DNA of 64,000 nt from assembly GCF_900111605.1 (NCBI RefSeq), contig NZ_FOIA01000001.1, positions 124,001-188,000 of the forward strand. Direction: 5' to 3'. Made by a program: the position numbers and the translations under genes. Source of the DNA: Nitrosomonas marina. Lineage in GTDB: Bacteria > Pseudomonadota > Gammaproteobacteria > Burkholderiales > Nitrosomonadaceae. This document shows positions 38,311 through 46,485 of the stretch, piece after piece (the first letter of the stretch is position 1; every line of letters begins with the position of its first letter). A model generated the notes under the pieces. The model searched no databases. It was not told where the DNA came from and saw only the letters and a program-made list of their open reading frames with translations.

Positions 38311-39074
38311 TGTCATTTCCTGTTCTGATTTCCATTCCACACGGCGGCGATCAAACGCCACCTGAACTGGTTGGGCGTGTCGTGATTTCCAGGCATGCCA
38401 TGCTGGCTGACAGCGATATTTTCACGCGTGAAATATACAGTCTTGAAGATGAAGCCGCTGTTGTGCTCGATACGCCGATAGCACGTGTTTTTGTAGACTT
38501 GAATCGCGCCCCAGCTGATTTGCCCCCAGCCAATCCCGATGGCGTGATCAAGCGGCTCAGCTGTCATGGCGTGCAAATTTATCGTGATGAGGTATGGAAC
38601 GATCAGATGCTGGTCAGCACCCTGCTGGAAAAATATTACTATCCTTACCACCGGAAAATACAGGCCGTTCTTCACAGCCGTCAGGATCTGGTTCTAATGC
38701 TGGACTGCCATTCGATGGAAGCAGTCGGTCCCGTCATCGGTCCTGATCATGGTGCCGCACGCCCGGCGCTGTGTCTGGGAAGTCGGCACGGCAACAGCTG
38801 CAGTCATGCGACCGTGAGCCGGCTGGCAGCAGCGATGCGCCGTGCTTTTGGCCTCAAAGAAAACCAGGTTGCGATAGATCAGCCATTCGCAGGTGGTTAT
38901 ATTACTCGACAGTACGGTCACAATCCGCTGCCGTGCATCCAGATCGAAATGAACCGTGCGCTCTATCTTGAAGCCGGTTGCCGGGAAGAAGATGGAGATG
39001 TTCCGTTTAATTCCGACAAAACCACTCTCCTGCGGCAGCAATTCAGGCATGCGCTGGAACTGTTTTTTGCCTGA
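38310..39074 (+). CDS. N-formylglutamate amidohydrolase-like protein
   Basis: 254 residues of the HutG/FGase family of zinc amidohydrolases. SIPHGGDQTP (first His ligand), VFVDLNRAPADLP, LMLDCHSMEAVGP (DCHS motif) and GYITRQYGHNPLPCIQIEMNRALY are all family hallmarks. In histidine breakdown the enzyme splits N-formyl-L-glutamate, but no hut gene is present here; the partner genes suggest another N-acyl-glutamyl substrate. It starts at the TAATG junction with the GGT-like gene. Confidence 0.88.
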   Translation: MSFPVLISIPHGGDQTPPELVGRVVISRHAMLADSDIFTREIYSLEDEAAVVLDTPIARVFVDLNRAPADLPPANPDGVIKRLSCHGVQIYRDEVWNDQMLVSTLLEKYYYPYHRKIQAVLHSRQDLVLMLDCHSMEAVGPVIGPDHGAARPALCLGSRHGNSCSHATVSRLAAAMRRAFGLKENQVAIDQPFAGGYITRQYGHNPLPCIQIEMNRALYLEAGCREEDGDVPFNSDKTTLLRQQFRHALELFFA

Positions 39075-39113
39075 AGCCGGTTGTCAGCTCAAACAGCAGA
39101 CAGAACCGTTTTC

Positions 39114-39134
39114 ATCATATTGAAAGAGGACTAG
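39114..39134 (+). repeat. degenerate half copy of the palindromic repeat
   Basis: ATCATATTGAAAGAG then GACTAG: 20 of 21 positions match the right half of the repeat found at 39958, 45351, 51195 and 51435. It lies 40 bp after the amidohydrolase gene. Confidence 0.6.
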
Positions 39135-39213
39135 GTACGAGCTGATCGAGTGAAAGTGTTTATGTCTCTTTACCGGATTCCGTCCGTTGTACCAGTCAGT
39201 CTCAACACTCATG

Positions 39214-39594
39214 TCATGCGGGATGAATCATGATCATGATCAAATGCTGATTGTTATACTCGATGTCACTGAAATATAGCTGGCATGATAGTTCCCTGCC
39301 TTCTGCACCGGTTACTTTAAAATGGTGACCGATGCGTGACAGGAAGCGCAAATAGGGATTGACGCGCTCGTTACCTTTTTCCAGAAGATCGATTTCGGTC
39401 AGCAGCGGTATCAGGCTTGAGATATGATTGCTCCCTGTTTTACCAAGGGTAAGACCCAGCAATTTTTCACTTTTCTCATTGGATTCAACGATCGTGCCAT
39501 TCTCGGTTAATATCAAAGTCACCGGTGTCGTTTTACTACGCGGCTGCAGGCGACTATCGTACAGTTCTGCTATATTTTCCGATATCATGTTCAT
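39214..39594 (-). CDS. small PAS-domain protein
   Basis: 126 residues, essentially a single PAS fold (VTLILTENGTIVESNEKSEKLLGLTLGKTGSNHISSLIP, then LSCQLYFSDIEYNNQHLIMIMIHP). No output domain is attached, so it probably signals through another protein; the PAS histidine kinase 500 bp away on the other strand is an obvious candidate (inference). Its ATG overlaps the stop of the DUF2934 gene by 4 bp. Confidence 0.75.
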   Translation of the reverse strand: MNMISENIAELYDSRLQPRSKTTPVTLILTENGTIVESNEKSEKLLGLTLGKTGSNHISSLIPLLTEIDLLEKGNERVNPYLRFLSRIGHHFKVTGAEGRELSCQLYFSDIEYNNQHLIMIMIHPA

Positions 39595-39806
39595 TGGTTA
39601 AACTCCTTCTCGGCTGTCAGCCAGTCATCCAGTTCGTGCCCGGGCGCGAGACCGCGTTCGAGTGCTCTGTAATAAGCTGCCTCTCTAATTTGGGAATGCA
39701 GTTCCAGGTTTTCAGTGGGTTGGGTTTTGGCCGCCTTGACGCGTTCGCCGATTGTTTTGGATGTCGCCCGGCTACGTTGCTGAGGCTTCGTTTCTGATGT
39801 TTTCAT
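39591..39806 (-). CDS. DUF2934-family small protein
   Basis: 71 residues. The C-terminal half IREAAYYRALERGLAPGHELDDWLTAEKE is the DUF2934 signature; the N-terminal half is basic and Thr/Gln-rich. Function unknown. Translationally coupled to the downstream PAS gene. A good AGGAGG ribosome site lies just before the ATG. Confidence 0.85.
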   Translation of the reverse strand: MKTSETKPQQRSRATSKTIGERVKAAKTQPTENLELHSQIREAAYYRALERGLAPGHELDDWLTAEKEFNQ

Positions 39807-39918
39807 CCAGTCCTCCTGTATCTTAATAATTGATAAAAAGAAAACAAGCTGGATTGTTTTTATTTTTTTGCTTTCCTGACAGGTAGTCTAGCAAAATGGA
39901 AATAAAAGAAAATACGTA

Positions 39919-39946
39919 TTGACACGTAAGGGTTAACCCTTATATC
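39919..39946 (+). promoter_or_regulatory. strong promoter with a 16-bp perfect palindrome in its spacer
   Basis: TTGACA (39919-39924), 16 bp, TATATC (39941-39946). The palindrome TAAGGGTTAACCCTTA (39927-39942) fills the spacer and touches the -10, the usual layout of a repressed promoter. It points at the histidine kinase gene; the divergent DUF2934-PAS pair starts 120 bp away. Confidence 0.65.
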
Positions 39947-39957
39947 GTTCAATTAAA

Positions 39958-39994
39958 CTAGTACTCTAGCAATATCATATTGATAGAGTACTAG
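39958..39994. repeat. 37-bp near-perfect palindrome, full copy of the repeat
   Basis: Left arm CTAGTACTCTAGCAATAT, centre C, right arm ATATTGATAGAGTACTAG: 17 of 18 pairs match. It begins about 12 bp after the -10 box, so it would be in the 5' leader of the kinase mRNA and could fold into an 18-bp hairpin. Confidence 0.85.
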
Positions 39995-40080
39995 GAACAT
40001 GATTACTGGTTCAGGCTTGGCAACGTGGCAGTGCGTCGTTTGTTTACACCTCAGGTAGCTGGTTTTTTTACGGGCTGTTT

Positions 40081-41613
40081 ATGGCAAATCATTCATTAGA
40101 CCCCAAAGTTTCGCCGCACGATGATTTCCTTGACAAAATCAGCTTTCGGGAATTATTTGATGCTGCCGTCGAGGCCATGGTACTTGTGGATGCGGCGGGC
40201 CATATCGTGATGGCGAACTGCGCCGCGCAGCGTGTATTTGAATATACACTGGATGAAATGCTCGGCCTGGAGATAGAAGCGCTTGTACCGGAACGTTACC
40301 GGGAACACCATCGGAAGTACCGCAAGCTATATCTGGCTGAACCTTATCAGCGATCGATGGGCAGCACTCGCGAACTGATGCTTTTGAAGCATGATGGGCA
40401 GGAGATGGCGATGCGCGCAAGCCTGAGCCCAATCAATGTCGAGACAGAAACCTGTATTCTGGTGACCATCAGCACGCTAAATCGGCGTGATGAAGCGGAA
40501 CGGACATTGCAGGCGAGTGAGGAACGCTTTCGATTGATACAGCAGGCTGCGGATGCGGGCGTATTCGATATCGATTGCGCGAATAATCGTGTTTATTGTG
40601 ATAGACGCATGTGCGAGTTACTGAATAACGGAACCGAAGAGATCATGGCGCTGGAGAAATTCTTTGCCGCAATTCACCCTGATGATCGCGTCAGATTCCG
40701 GGTAATCTTTGATGATGTGGTAAACATGTCGGCGGGCAATACCTGTCGGGGAGAGTTTCGGGTTATGCAGCAACCGGATCACAGGGAGCGCTGGATCGCG
40801 ACATTGGGACAGGCGCAGTTTGAAAACGGTAGGACAAAGCGCATTGTTGGTATTGCACGTGATATTACCGAACGGAAATTGCTGGAAAAGGCGCTTCAGC
40901 AGCAGCGAAGCGAAATAGAAACGCTGTTTAGTCAACAGGTTGCCGTTATTACCGCATCTGCGATTGCACATGAGATCAACTCACCGTTGACGGCTGTCGC
41001 CGCCTACAGTGATGTAGCGCATCGGGCGTTGAGTTATCGGCCGATTGAAAAAGTTAAAGCACAGGAAGCGCTTGAAGGGTGTATACAACAGGCGCTGCAG
41101 GCTGGAAGAAAACTGCATGAGCTGATCGAATTTCTACAAAAACGTGAAATTCAAACTGAAGAACTGAGTTTGAATCGAATCATAGAGGATGCGCTGCTAC
41201 AGTTGCACAGTGACGGATACGGGTCATTTCATCTGACACTGGATTTGGAGCCGGATCTACCCCTGATCAGGGCGAACAAGATTCAAGTCCAGAAAGTGCT
41301 GGTGAACTTGATCAAAAATTCAGTGCAGGCGATGCGGATTGAGAATATTGATCATTCAGAGATTGCCATTATTCTGAAAACATTGCCGGGCGAGAATATG
41401 GCCATCGTGACAATCAGGGACAACGGTCCCGGTATAGACGAGAAAACGATCAGCCATATATTTGATCCTTTTTTTACCACCAAACCCACAGGGTTTGGTG
41501 TGGGACTGTCAATCAGTCGCGCCCTGATCGAAGCCAACGGCGGACAGCTCTGGATTGACCCCGATTTTCGGGAGGGAGCGCAGTTCCATTTCACGTTGCC
41601 TTATGCATCATGA
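40081..41613 (+). CDS. PAS-domain sensor histidine kinase
   Basis: 510 residues, no membrane helices, so cytoplasmic. Two PAS domains (about 20-135 and 145-270; each ends in a PAC-like strand, ..RIVGIARDITERKLLEKAL) are followed by a HisKA domain with phospho-acceptor His in AIAHEINSPLTAV (near 300) and a HATPase with N box NLIKNSVQAM, G1 box IRDNGPGID and FFTTKPTGFGVGLSISRALIEANGG. The PAS-HK plus FixJ-type regulator arrangement resembles FixL-FixJ or TodS-T; no heme site can be claimed. It overlaps the regulator gene by 4 bp. The ATG at 40081 has a poor ribosome site. Confidence 0.92.
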   Translation: MANHSLDPKVSPHDDFLDKISFRELFDAAVEAMVLVDAAGHIVMANCAAQRVFEYTLDEMLGLEIEALVPERYREHHRKYRKLYLAEPYQRSMGSTRELMLLKHDGQEMAMRASLSPINVETETCILVTISTLNRRDEAERTLQASEERFRLIQQAADAGVFDIDCANNRVYCDRRMCELLNNGTEEIMALEKFFAAIHPDDRVRFRVIFDDVVNMSAGNTCRGEFRVMQQPDHRERWIATLGQAQFENGRTKRIVGIARDITERKLLEKALQQQRSEIETLFSQQVAVITASAIAHEINSPLTAVAAYSDVAHRALSYRPIEKVKAQEALEGCIQQALQAGRKLHELIEFLQKREIQTEELSLNRIIEDALLQLHSDGYGSFHLTLDLEPDLPLIRANKIQVQKVLVNLIKNSVQAMRIENIDHSEIAIILKTLPGENMAIVTIRDNGPGIDEKTISHIFDPFFTTKPTGFGVGLSISRALIEANGGQLWIDPDFREGAQFHFTLPYAS

Positions 41614-42254
41614 CAGACACATATACTGCTTTCATTATCGATGACGATGCCGCTGTTCGTCATTCGCTGATGCTGATGGTCGAACAGGAAGGCATACCTG
41701 TACGGGTTTTCGACAGCGCTGAAGCTTTTCTTGATGAATATAGCCTGTATGACAAGGGTTGCATCATTGTTGATATCCATATGCCAGGCATGGATGGTTT
41801 GCGTCTTCAGGAGATACTGCGAAACCATCAGTGCACACTGCCGATAATTTTTCTCACGGGTTTTGGCACGATACCGCAGAGCGTGAAGGCCATGAAGGCC
41901 GGTGCCCTTGATTTTCTGACTAAACCGATTGCCCGTACCAAACTGGTTGCGAGTATTCGCTCAGCATTCTCGGAATGTGAAAAGCAAATGCGGGCGAGCA
42001 AGCATAACCATAAAGCGAAATCATTTTTATCAAAGCTGACTGAACGCGAAAAGGAAGTCGTGGCTCTGGTTGTGCAGGGGCTGCCAAACAAGGAAATAGC
42101 CGCACTATTGGATATCAGCCATAGAACCGTTGAAATTCATCGAAAAAATATCATGCGTAAATCAGGCGTTGCGAATCTTCTGGAATTGGTGCAGCTCGTC
42201 AATGAGTCCGGCGCGGATGAACTATTATCTTTCAAACGAATAAGCAAACATTAA
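41610..42254 (+). CDS. FixJ-family response regulator
   Basis: 214 residues. The receiver domain (about 5-120) has acidic pocket IDDDAAV, phospho-acceptor Asp in CIIVDIHMPGMDG (near 54), Thr in LTGFG and Lys in FLTKPI. The output is a LuxR/FixJ helix-turn-helix (LTEREKEVVALVVQGLPNKEIAALLDISHRTVEIHRKNIMRKSG). It is co-translated with its kinase (ATGA overlap). It may bind the palindrome in the kinase promoter, which is a guess. Confidence 0.94.
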   Translation: MTDTYTAFIIDDDAAVRHSLMLMVEQEGIPVRVFDSAEAFLDEYSLYDKGCIIVDIHMPGMDGLRLQEILRNHQCTLPIIFLTGFGTIPQSVKAMKAGALDFLTKPIARTKLVASIRSAFSECEKQMRASKHNHKAKSFLSKLTEREKEVVALVVQGLPNKEIAALLDISHRTVEIHRKNIMRKSGVANLLELVQLVNESGADELLSFKRISKH

Positions 42255-42327
42255 TGAACTGAGGGGCCAGCGTTCCGGAATATCGATTCGTGATCTCAGG
42301 CACGACGGTAACAGACAAGACAATTAT

Positions 42328-42373
42328 TGATCGCGCAGTTCGAACGCTTGACTGACAGCAAACTGCGCGATCA
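42328..42373. terminator. 13-bp perfect stem-loop between convergent genes
   Basis: TGATCGCGCAGTT (42328-42340) and AACTGCGCGATCA (42361-42373) pair exactly around a 20-nt loop. It lies between the regulator gene and the minus-strand poly-Asp gene, so a shared terminator is likely, although there is no U-run. Confidence 0.5.
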
Positions 42374-42422
42374 GTATTGACTATATTCAAAAGGTCATGC
42401 GGCACGCACTACCGGCAGAAAA

Positions 42423-43016
42423 TTAATCATCGTCATCATCGTCATCATCATCGTCATCGTAGTCATGATAGTGATGGTAATGGTCATCATCGTATCGACG
42501 ATAATGTTTCAGATCGTGATTGTTCCCAAAAAAAGTGACTTCCCAGTTATCAGAATTACCACGGCGATCCATGTGAACGGTCAGGTATGATCCATTATAT
42601 TCAACACACGGAATAATAAGCAGTCCATGCTGGATATCTACTGTTGAAATGCATTTGTCCACGGTGACAGTTTTAACTTCGAAACAGTGCGATATATCGA
42701 CCGTGACAGTGTCGACATACGGATTACCCTCACTGTCCAGCGGGTGTATCGTGACAACCGCATAGTCATGTTTAATCGCTACGTCGGTCGCGGTAGCCAG
42801 CAATCCGGTAACATCGTTGCCGGCGGGATCTAACAATGGCGGTGCCGCGCAATGATTCAGCGCACCGGTATGCAGATCTTTGACGGTCAAACCGCGATCG
42901 GCAATAAAGATAAGGTCGCGTTTGATGACCACCTGCTCGGCCCATGCGATATTGATGACACCAAAAACACTCATGAAGGCTAGAATTAAAGGAAACCTGA
43001 TTTTTAAATAATTCAT
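42423..43016 (-). CDS. secreted protein with His/Tyr and poly-Asp tail
   Basis: 197 residues, no family recognised. A clear signal peptide (FPLILAFMSVFGVINIAWA) is followed by a beta-rich domain with four Cys (HCAAPPLLDPAGND, ISHCFEVKTV, DKCISTV, PCVEYN). The end is extreme: HYRRYDDDHYHHYHDYDDD then a run of Asp to the stop, encoded by a GAT/GAC triplet repeat (42423-42490). Such His/Asp tails can bind metal ions, but that is inference. A triplet repeat at the 3' end is prone to length change. Confidence 0.75.
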   Translation of the reverse strand: MNYLKIRFPLILAFMSVFGVINIAWAEQVVIKRDLIFIADRGLTVKDLHTGALNHCAAPPLLDPAGNDVTGLLATATDVAIKHDYAVVTIHPLDSEGNPYVDTVTVDISHCFEVKTVTVDKCISTVDIQHGLLIIPCVEYNGSYLTVHMDRRGNSDNWEVTFFGNNHDLKHYRRYDDDHYHHYHDYDDDDDDDDDDD

Positions 43017-43369
43017 TGCGTGACTCCTGTTAATTGAATATCTCTGTTTATTGCAACGCTGGTTTAGATGATGGAAAAATCGCGGACTCCATTTTCATAG
43101 TCAATCGGTCGTGCATTTATTTGTGTATAATTTTCCCATGATATGAATTGTACTGGAGTCAGATTGTACTTGCATTAATTTTGGATATCCCTATTGGGTA
43201 TCGCGTCGGCCGTATGCAAAAAAATTGTTTTTACGCTTGGCAAGTCCAGAACTAATGAATACCCTAGTTCATAACGTCGGCCGCGCTTGAATCACAAGAG
43301 CGTTTTTCAGAGCAGCTAAACGTGATGAACAATTGGCAAAAATGAATGAATTGTGAGGGCAATGACACG
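43017..43369. other. 353-bp divergent gap before the dienelactone hydrolase gene
   Basis: Contains GAACTA-N10-TAGTTC (43249-43270), an operator-like inverted repeat 100 bp upstream of the hydrolase, and GATATCCC-TATT-GGGTATC near 43184. No ORF or RNA is seen. Confidence 0.4.
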
Positions 43370-44083
43370 ATGAAAACACAAACGATCGATTATCATGACG
43401 GCGATACTCTGCTTGAGGGTTATCTTGCCGACAATGCTGAAACGGATGCACCGAAACCGGCCGTACTTGTGGCGCATGACTGGAGTGGACGGCGCGAATT
43501 TGCCTGCAAGGCTGCAGAAAAAGTAGCTGCGATGGGTTATGTCGGTTTTGCATTGGATATGTATGGAAAGGGCGTTTATGGCAAGGATGGAGATATTGAA
43601 GGTAATGGTGCGTTGATGAGCCCCTTCGCCAGCGATCGGGCATTGCTCCGGCGTCGAATCAATGCAGCTTTACAGGCTGTGCAGAATTTGCCGCAGGTCG
43701 ATCGCTCGCGAGTGGCGGCCATGGGGTATTGTTTTGGGGGCATGTGCGTACTGGAACTGGCGCGATCGGGCGCCGATGTCAAAGGCGTCATCAGTATTCA
43801 TGGAATCTTCGCGCCCGGGAATGAGGTGAATGAGAAGATTACCGCCAAGGTCCTGTGTCTGCACGGACATGACGACCCAATGGTGCCGCCTGAGCAGGTG
43901 CTGGATTTTGAACGCGAAATGACTGATGCCAGTGTTGACTGGCAGGTGCATGTGTATGGCGGCACTATGCATGCATTTACCAATCCTGTGGCGAATAATC
44001 CGGGTTTCGGTACAGTCTATAACGAAACGGCAGCGATTCGTGCTTATCAATCAATTGCCCAGTTTTTACATGAAATTTTTTGA
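43370..44083 (+). CDS. dienelactone hydrolase family protein
   Basis: 237 residues, alpha/beta hydrolase. The Cys-Asp-His triad of the family is visible: Cys in AMGYCFGGMC, Asp in LHGHDDPMVPP, His in GTMHAFTNP. Such enzymes open lactones or act as general hydrolases; the substrate is unknown. ATG 43370 with GAGGG upstream is preferred over ATG 43346, which adds eight non-family residues. Single gene with its own promoter region. Confidence 0.9.
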   Translation: MKTQTIDYHDGDTLLEGYLADNAETDAPKPAVLVAHDWSGRREFACKAAEKVAAMGYVGFALDMYGKGVYGKDGDIEGNGALMSPFASDRALLRRRINAALQAVQNLPQVDRSRVAAMGYCFGGMCVLELARSGADVKGVISIHGIFAPGNEVNEKITAKVLCLHGHDDPMVPPEQVLDFEREMTDASVDWQVHVYGGTMHAFTNPVANNPGFGTVYNETAAIRAYQSIAQFLHEIF

Positions 44084-44239
44084 TACCCTGTATTTAAAGT
44101 TTCGCAGATCTATCTGAATAAACAATGCGTATCTTGCAGTTATTCGATAGTTAAATGTCTCAATCTGTTTCATGTAACTGATATTGATGAGGTGCTGAGC
44201 ATGAATACAAACTAATTTTTCATAATATCAGGTGATTAT

Positions 44240-45349
44240 GTGACTGAACATTCTTCAGAGCCGAATATTCAGAATGCTGAAAAAGAGCCTTCTCTGTTGG
44301 ACAAACTGGCCTCATTAACGACGATACGAAATATCGAGCAGTTTGAGTTCAGTCTGTTGAAAACGATGGCCGAGCTATTGGAAATCAAAGAGATTTCAAT
44401 GTATAAAGTGAGGGGGGCGAGTTCAAAATGCACTTTGATGGTTTACTCATCCGCAGTCAGTCCAGAAAAAGATCCTGAAACATACTCATTCCAATCCCAC
44501 GAAGACTACACAAGTGAAATCAATCTGCCACCTGATATTGAAACTGCGTTGAAGCGGATAAAAACCACCGGTGAGCCGTATATCAGTGATAAACAGGGCC
44601 AACGATATTCGATCATTTATCCGGTATTTGAGGACAACCAGGTTAACAGCCTGTTATCCTTCGAGCTTTCACATGCCTTGAATGAAAAACAAATTCAGGT
44701 TTTAGCCAATCTGCTCGGTATTGCACACAATTTTCGTATTCTGCTGGATGAGAACCAGAGAGACAAGTTAACCGGTTTGCTAAACCGGCACACCTTTGAG
44801 GAGAGTATTCTCAAAATTCAGGAACTGTCGCTTAATGCCGGGCATTGCTGCGGCCAGCAGTGGAACAGCGAAAACAGAAGGAAGGCGCTTGATGGATTGG
44901 GTTATTGTCTTGCGATTATGGATATTGATGATTTCAAGCAGATCAATGATCGTTTCGGACATATTATCGGCGACGAAGTGCTGCTGTTAATATCGTATAT
45001 CATGAAACAGAATTTTCGCACCAGGGATCTGCTATTTCGTTTCGGTGGAGAAGAGTTTGTTGTGATCTGCCGTGTTGAGAACGAACAGAACGCGCATACA
45101 GTGCTCGACCGTTTTCGAAGAGTTACTGCCGACTACCGCTTCCCGAGAGTCAGAACGGTTACGGTCAGCGTTGGCGCTACAATGATTAAAAAGAATCATC
45201 TGTTTGCGACCACAATAATAGGCAGAGCGGACAAAGCGCTATACTTTGCCAAAAAGAATGGCAAAAACCAGATTCATTTTTACGAGGATCTTATCAGACG
45301 CGGATACCTGGTAGAGCACGATAAAGCTGGAACAATCGACTTCTTCTAA
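44240..45349 (+). CDS. GAF-GGDEF diguanylate cyclase
   Basis: 369 residues. The N-terminal half (about 25-170) is a GAF-like sensor; the C-terminal half is a GGDEF domain (DKLTGLLNRHTFEESI, then FRFGGEEFVVICRV). The active-site GGEEF is intact, so it should make cyclic di-GMP from GTP. There is a 20-residue insertion after the DxLTGLxNR motif. No membrane segment is seen. The start is GTG 44240 behind AGGTG; an ATG two bases earlier runs straight into a stop. Confidence 0.92.
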   Translation: MTEHSSEPNIQNAEKEPSLLDKLASLTTIRNIEQFEFSLLKTMAELLEIKEISMYKVRGASSKCTLMVYSSAVSPEKDPETYSFQSHEDYTSEINLPPDIETALKRIKTTGEPYISDKQGQRYSIIYPVFEDNQVNSLLSFELSHALNEKQIQVLANLLGIAHNFRILLDENQRDKLTGLLNRHTFEESILKIQELSLNAGHCCGQQWNSENRRKALDGLGYCLAIMDIDDFKQINDRFGHIIGDEVLLLISYIMKQNFRTRDLLFRFGGEEFVVICRVENEQNAHTVLDRFRRVTADYRFPRVRTVTVSVGATMIKKNHLFATTIIGRADKALYFAKKNGKNQIHFYEDLIRRGYLVEHDKAGTIDFF

Positions 45350-45350
45350 C

Positions 45351-45379
45351 CCGGCAATATCATATTGATAGAGCACTAG
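45351..45379 (+). repeat. copy of the palindromic repeat at the 3' ends of the cyclase and pyrC genes
   Basis: CCGGCAATATCATATTG (45351-45367) and ATAGAGCACTAG (45368-45379). It has the same extended left flank (CCGG) as the copy at 51435. It overlaps the pyrC stop codon and last five codons. Confidence 0.75.
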
Positions 45380-46424
45380 TCGATGCAGCCATTTTCCAAT
45401 GGAGCTGTTCACCCGCGCAAAGCGGAATCAGTGTATCGGAAGCAAACGGTATTGTTTCAGGAACCTGCCAGTCGGCTTTTTGGAGCGTAATTGACGATGT
45501 GTTACGCGGCAATTGATAAAAATCCGCGCCATGGAAACTCGCAAACGCTTCCAGTTTGTCCAGTGCGCCAGCCTGATCAAACACTGCTGCGTAAAGTTCG
45601 ATTGCAGCGTGCGCGGTAAATATTCCCGCGCATCCGCAATTGTTTTCTTTCAGCAAGCGTGTGTGTGGAGCACTGTCGGTACCCAGAAAAAACTTTTTGC
45701 ACCCGCCCGTTGCCGCTCTGATCAGAGCCTGTCGATGGTTCTCGCGCTTCAATATCGGCAGGCAGTAATAATGTGGACGCACACCGCCACGGAAAATTTC
45801 GTTGCGATTATAGCGCAGATGGTGTGCGGTTATCGTGGCGGCAATATTGTCGGGCGCAGCGGATATGAACGCAACTGCATCCTGGGTTGTAATGTGTTCC
45901 AGAACAATACGAAGCTCGGGAAATTGGTGTATTAGCGGTGACAGTATGCAGTCAATAAAAACTTTTTCTCTGTCAAAAATATCAATTTCCGGATCGGTTA
46001 CCTCACCGTGAATCAAAAGAGGCATGTTGTTTTTCTGCATTGCTTCCAGCGTGGCATAACAGCGTGTAATGTCAGTAACGCCTGCGTCGGAATGGGTTGT
46101 GGCGCCGGCGGGATAAAGCTTGATGCCGTGAATAAAACCGCTGTCTTTTGCGCGTGTAATTTCTTCGGGACTGGTATTGTCGGTCAAGTAGAGCGTCATC
46201 AGCGGTTCGAAAGTCTTTTTTTGCTCATCAGTTAGTGCTGCCAGAATCCGCTGCCGATAAGCCAATGCCAGCTCGGTCGTCACAATCGGTGGCTTCAGAT
46301 TGGGCATAATGATGGCGCGTCCGAATTGCCTGGCGGAAAAAGGAAGTACCGCCTGCATTTGCGCTCCGTCTCGCAGATGCAGGTGAAAATCATCAGGTCG
46401 GGTGATATTCAGTGTATGGAGCAT
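45360..46424 (-). CDS. pyrC: dihydroorotase, class II (PyrC)
   Basis: 354 residues. Third step of pyrimidine synthesis, ring closure of carbamoyl aspartate. [13 protein letters not shown] has the zinc-binding Hx[15 protein letters not shown] contains the carboxylated Lys; [16 protein letters not shown] and FLGTDSAPH carry the remaining ligands and the catalytic Asp. The ATG at 46424 is used; the frame also has a TTG 9 bp upstream. The last residues (SALSI) and the stop are supplied by the palindromic repeat, making the end slightly longer than the E. coli protein (348). Confidence 0.95.
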   Translation of the reverse strand: MLHTLNITRPDDFHLHLRDGAQMQAVLPFSARQFGRAIIMPNLKPPIVTTELALAYRQRILAALTDEQKKTFEPLMTLYLTDNTSPEEITRAKDSGFIHGIKLYPAGATTHSDAGVTDITRCYATLEAMQKNNMPLLIHGEVTDPEIDIFDREKVFIDCILSPLIHQFPELRIVLEHITTQDAVAFISAAPDNIAATITAHHLRYNRNEIFRGGVRPHYYCLPILKRENHRQALIRAATGGCKKFFLGTDSAPHTRLLKENNCGCAGIFTAHAAIELYAAVFDQAGALDKLEAFASFHGADFYQLPRNTSSITLQKADWQVPETIPFASDTLIPLCAGEQLHWKMAASTSALSI

Positions 46425-46485
46425 GTTCGGCAATATGGTTTCAGTATGTTATCAAAGTGGTCATGGTATACAAAGTGTACTTTTT

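Noticed and set aside
38310..39074. Part of a histidine-utilisation (hut) operon
   Set aside because: No hutH, hutU or hutI nearby; the gene is coupled to the ligase and GGT-like genes instead.
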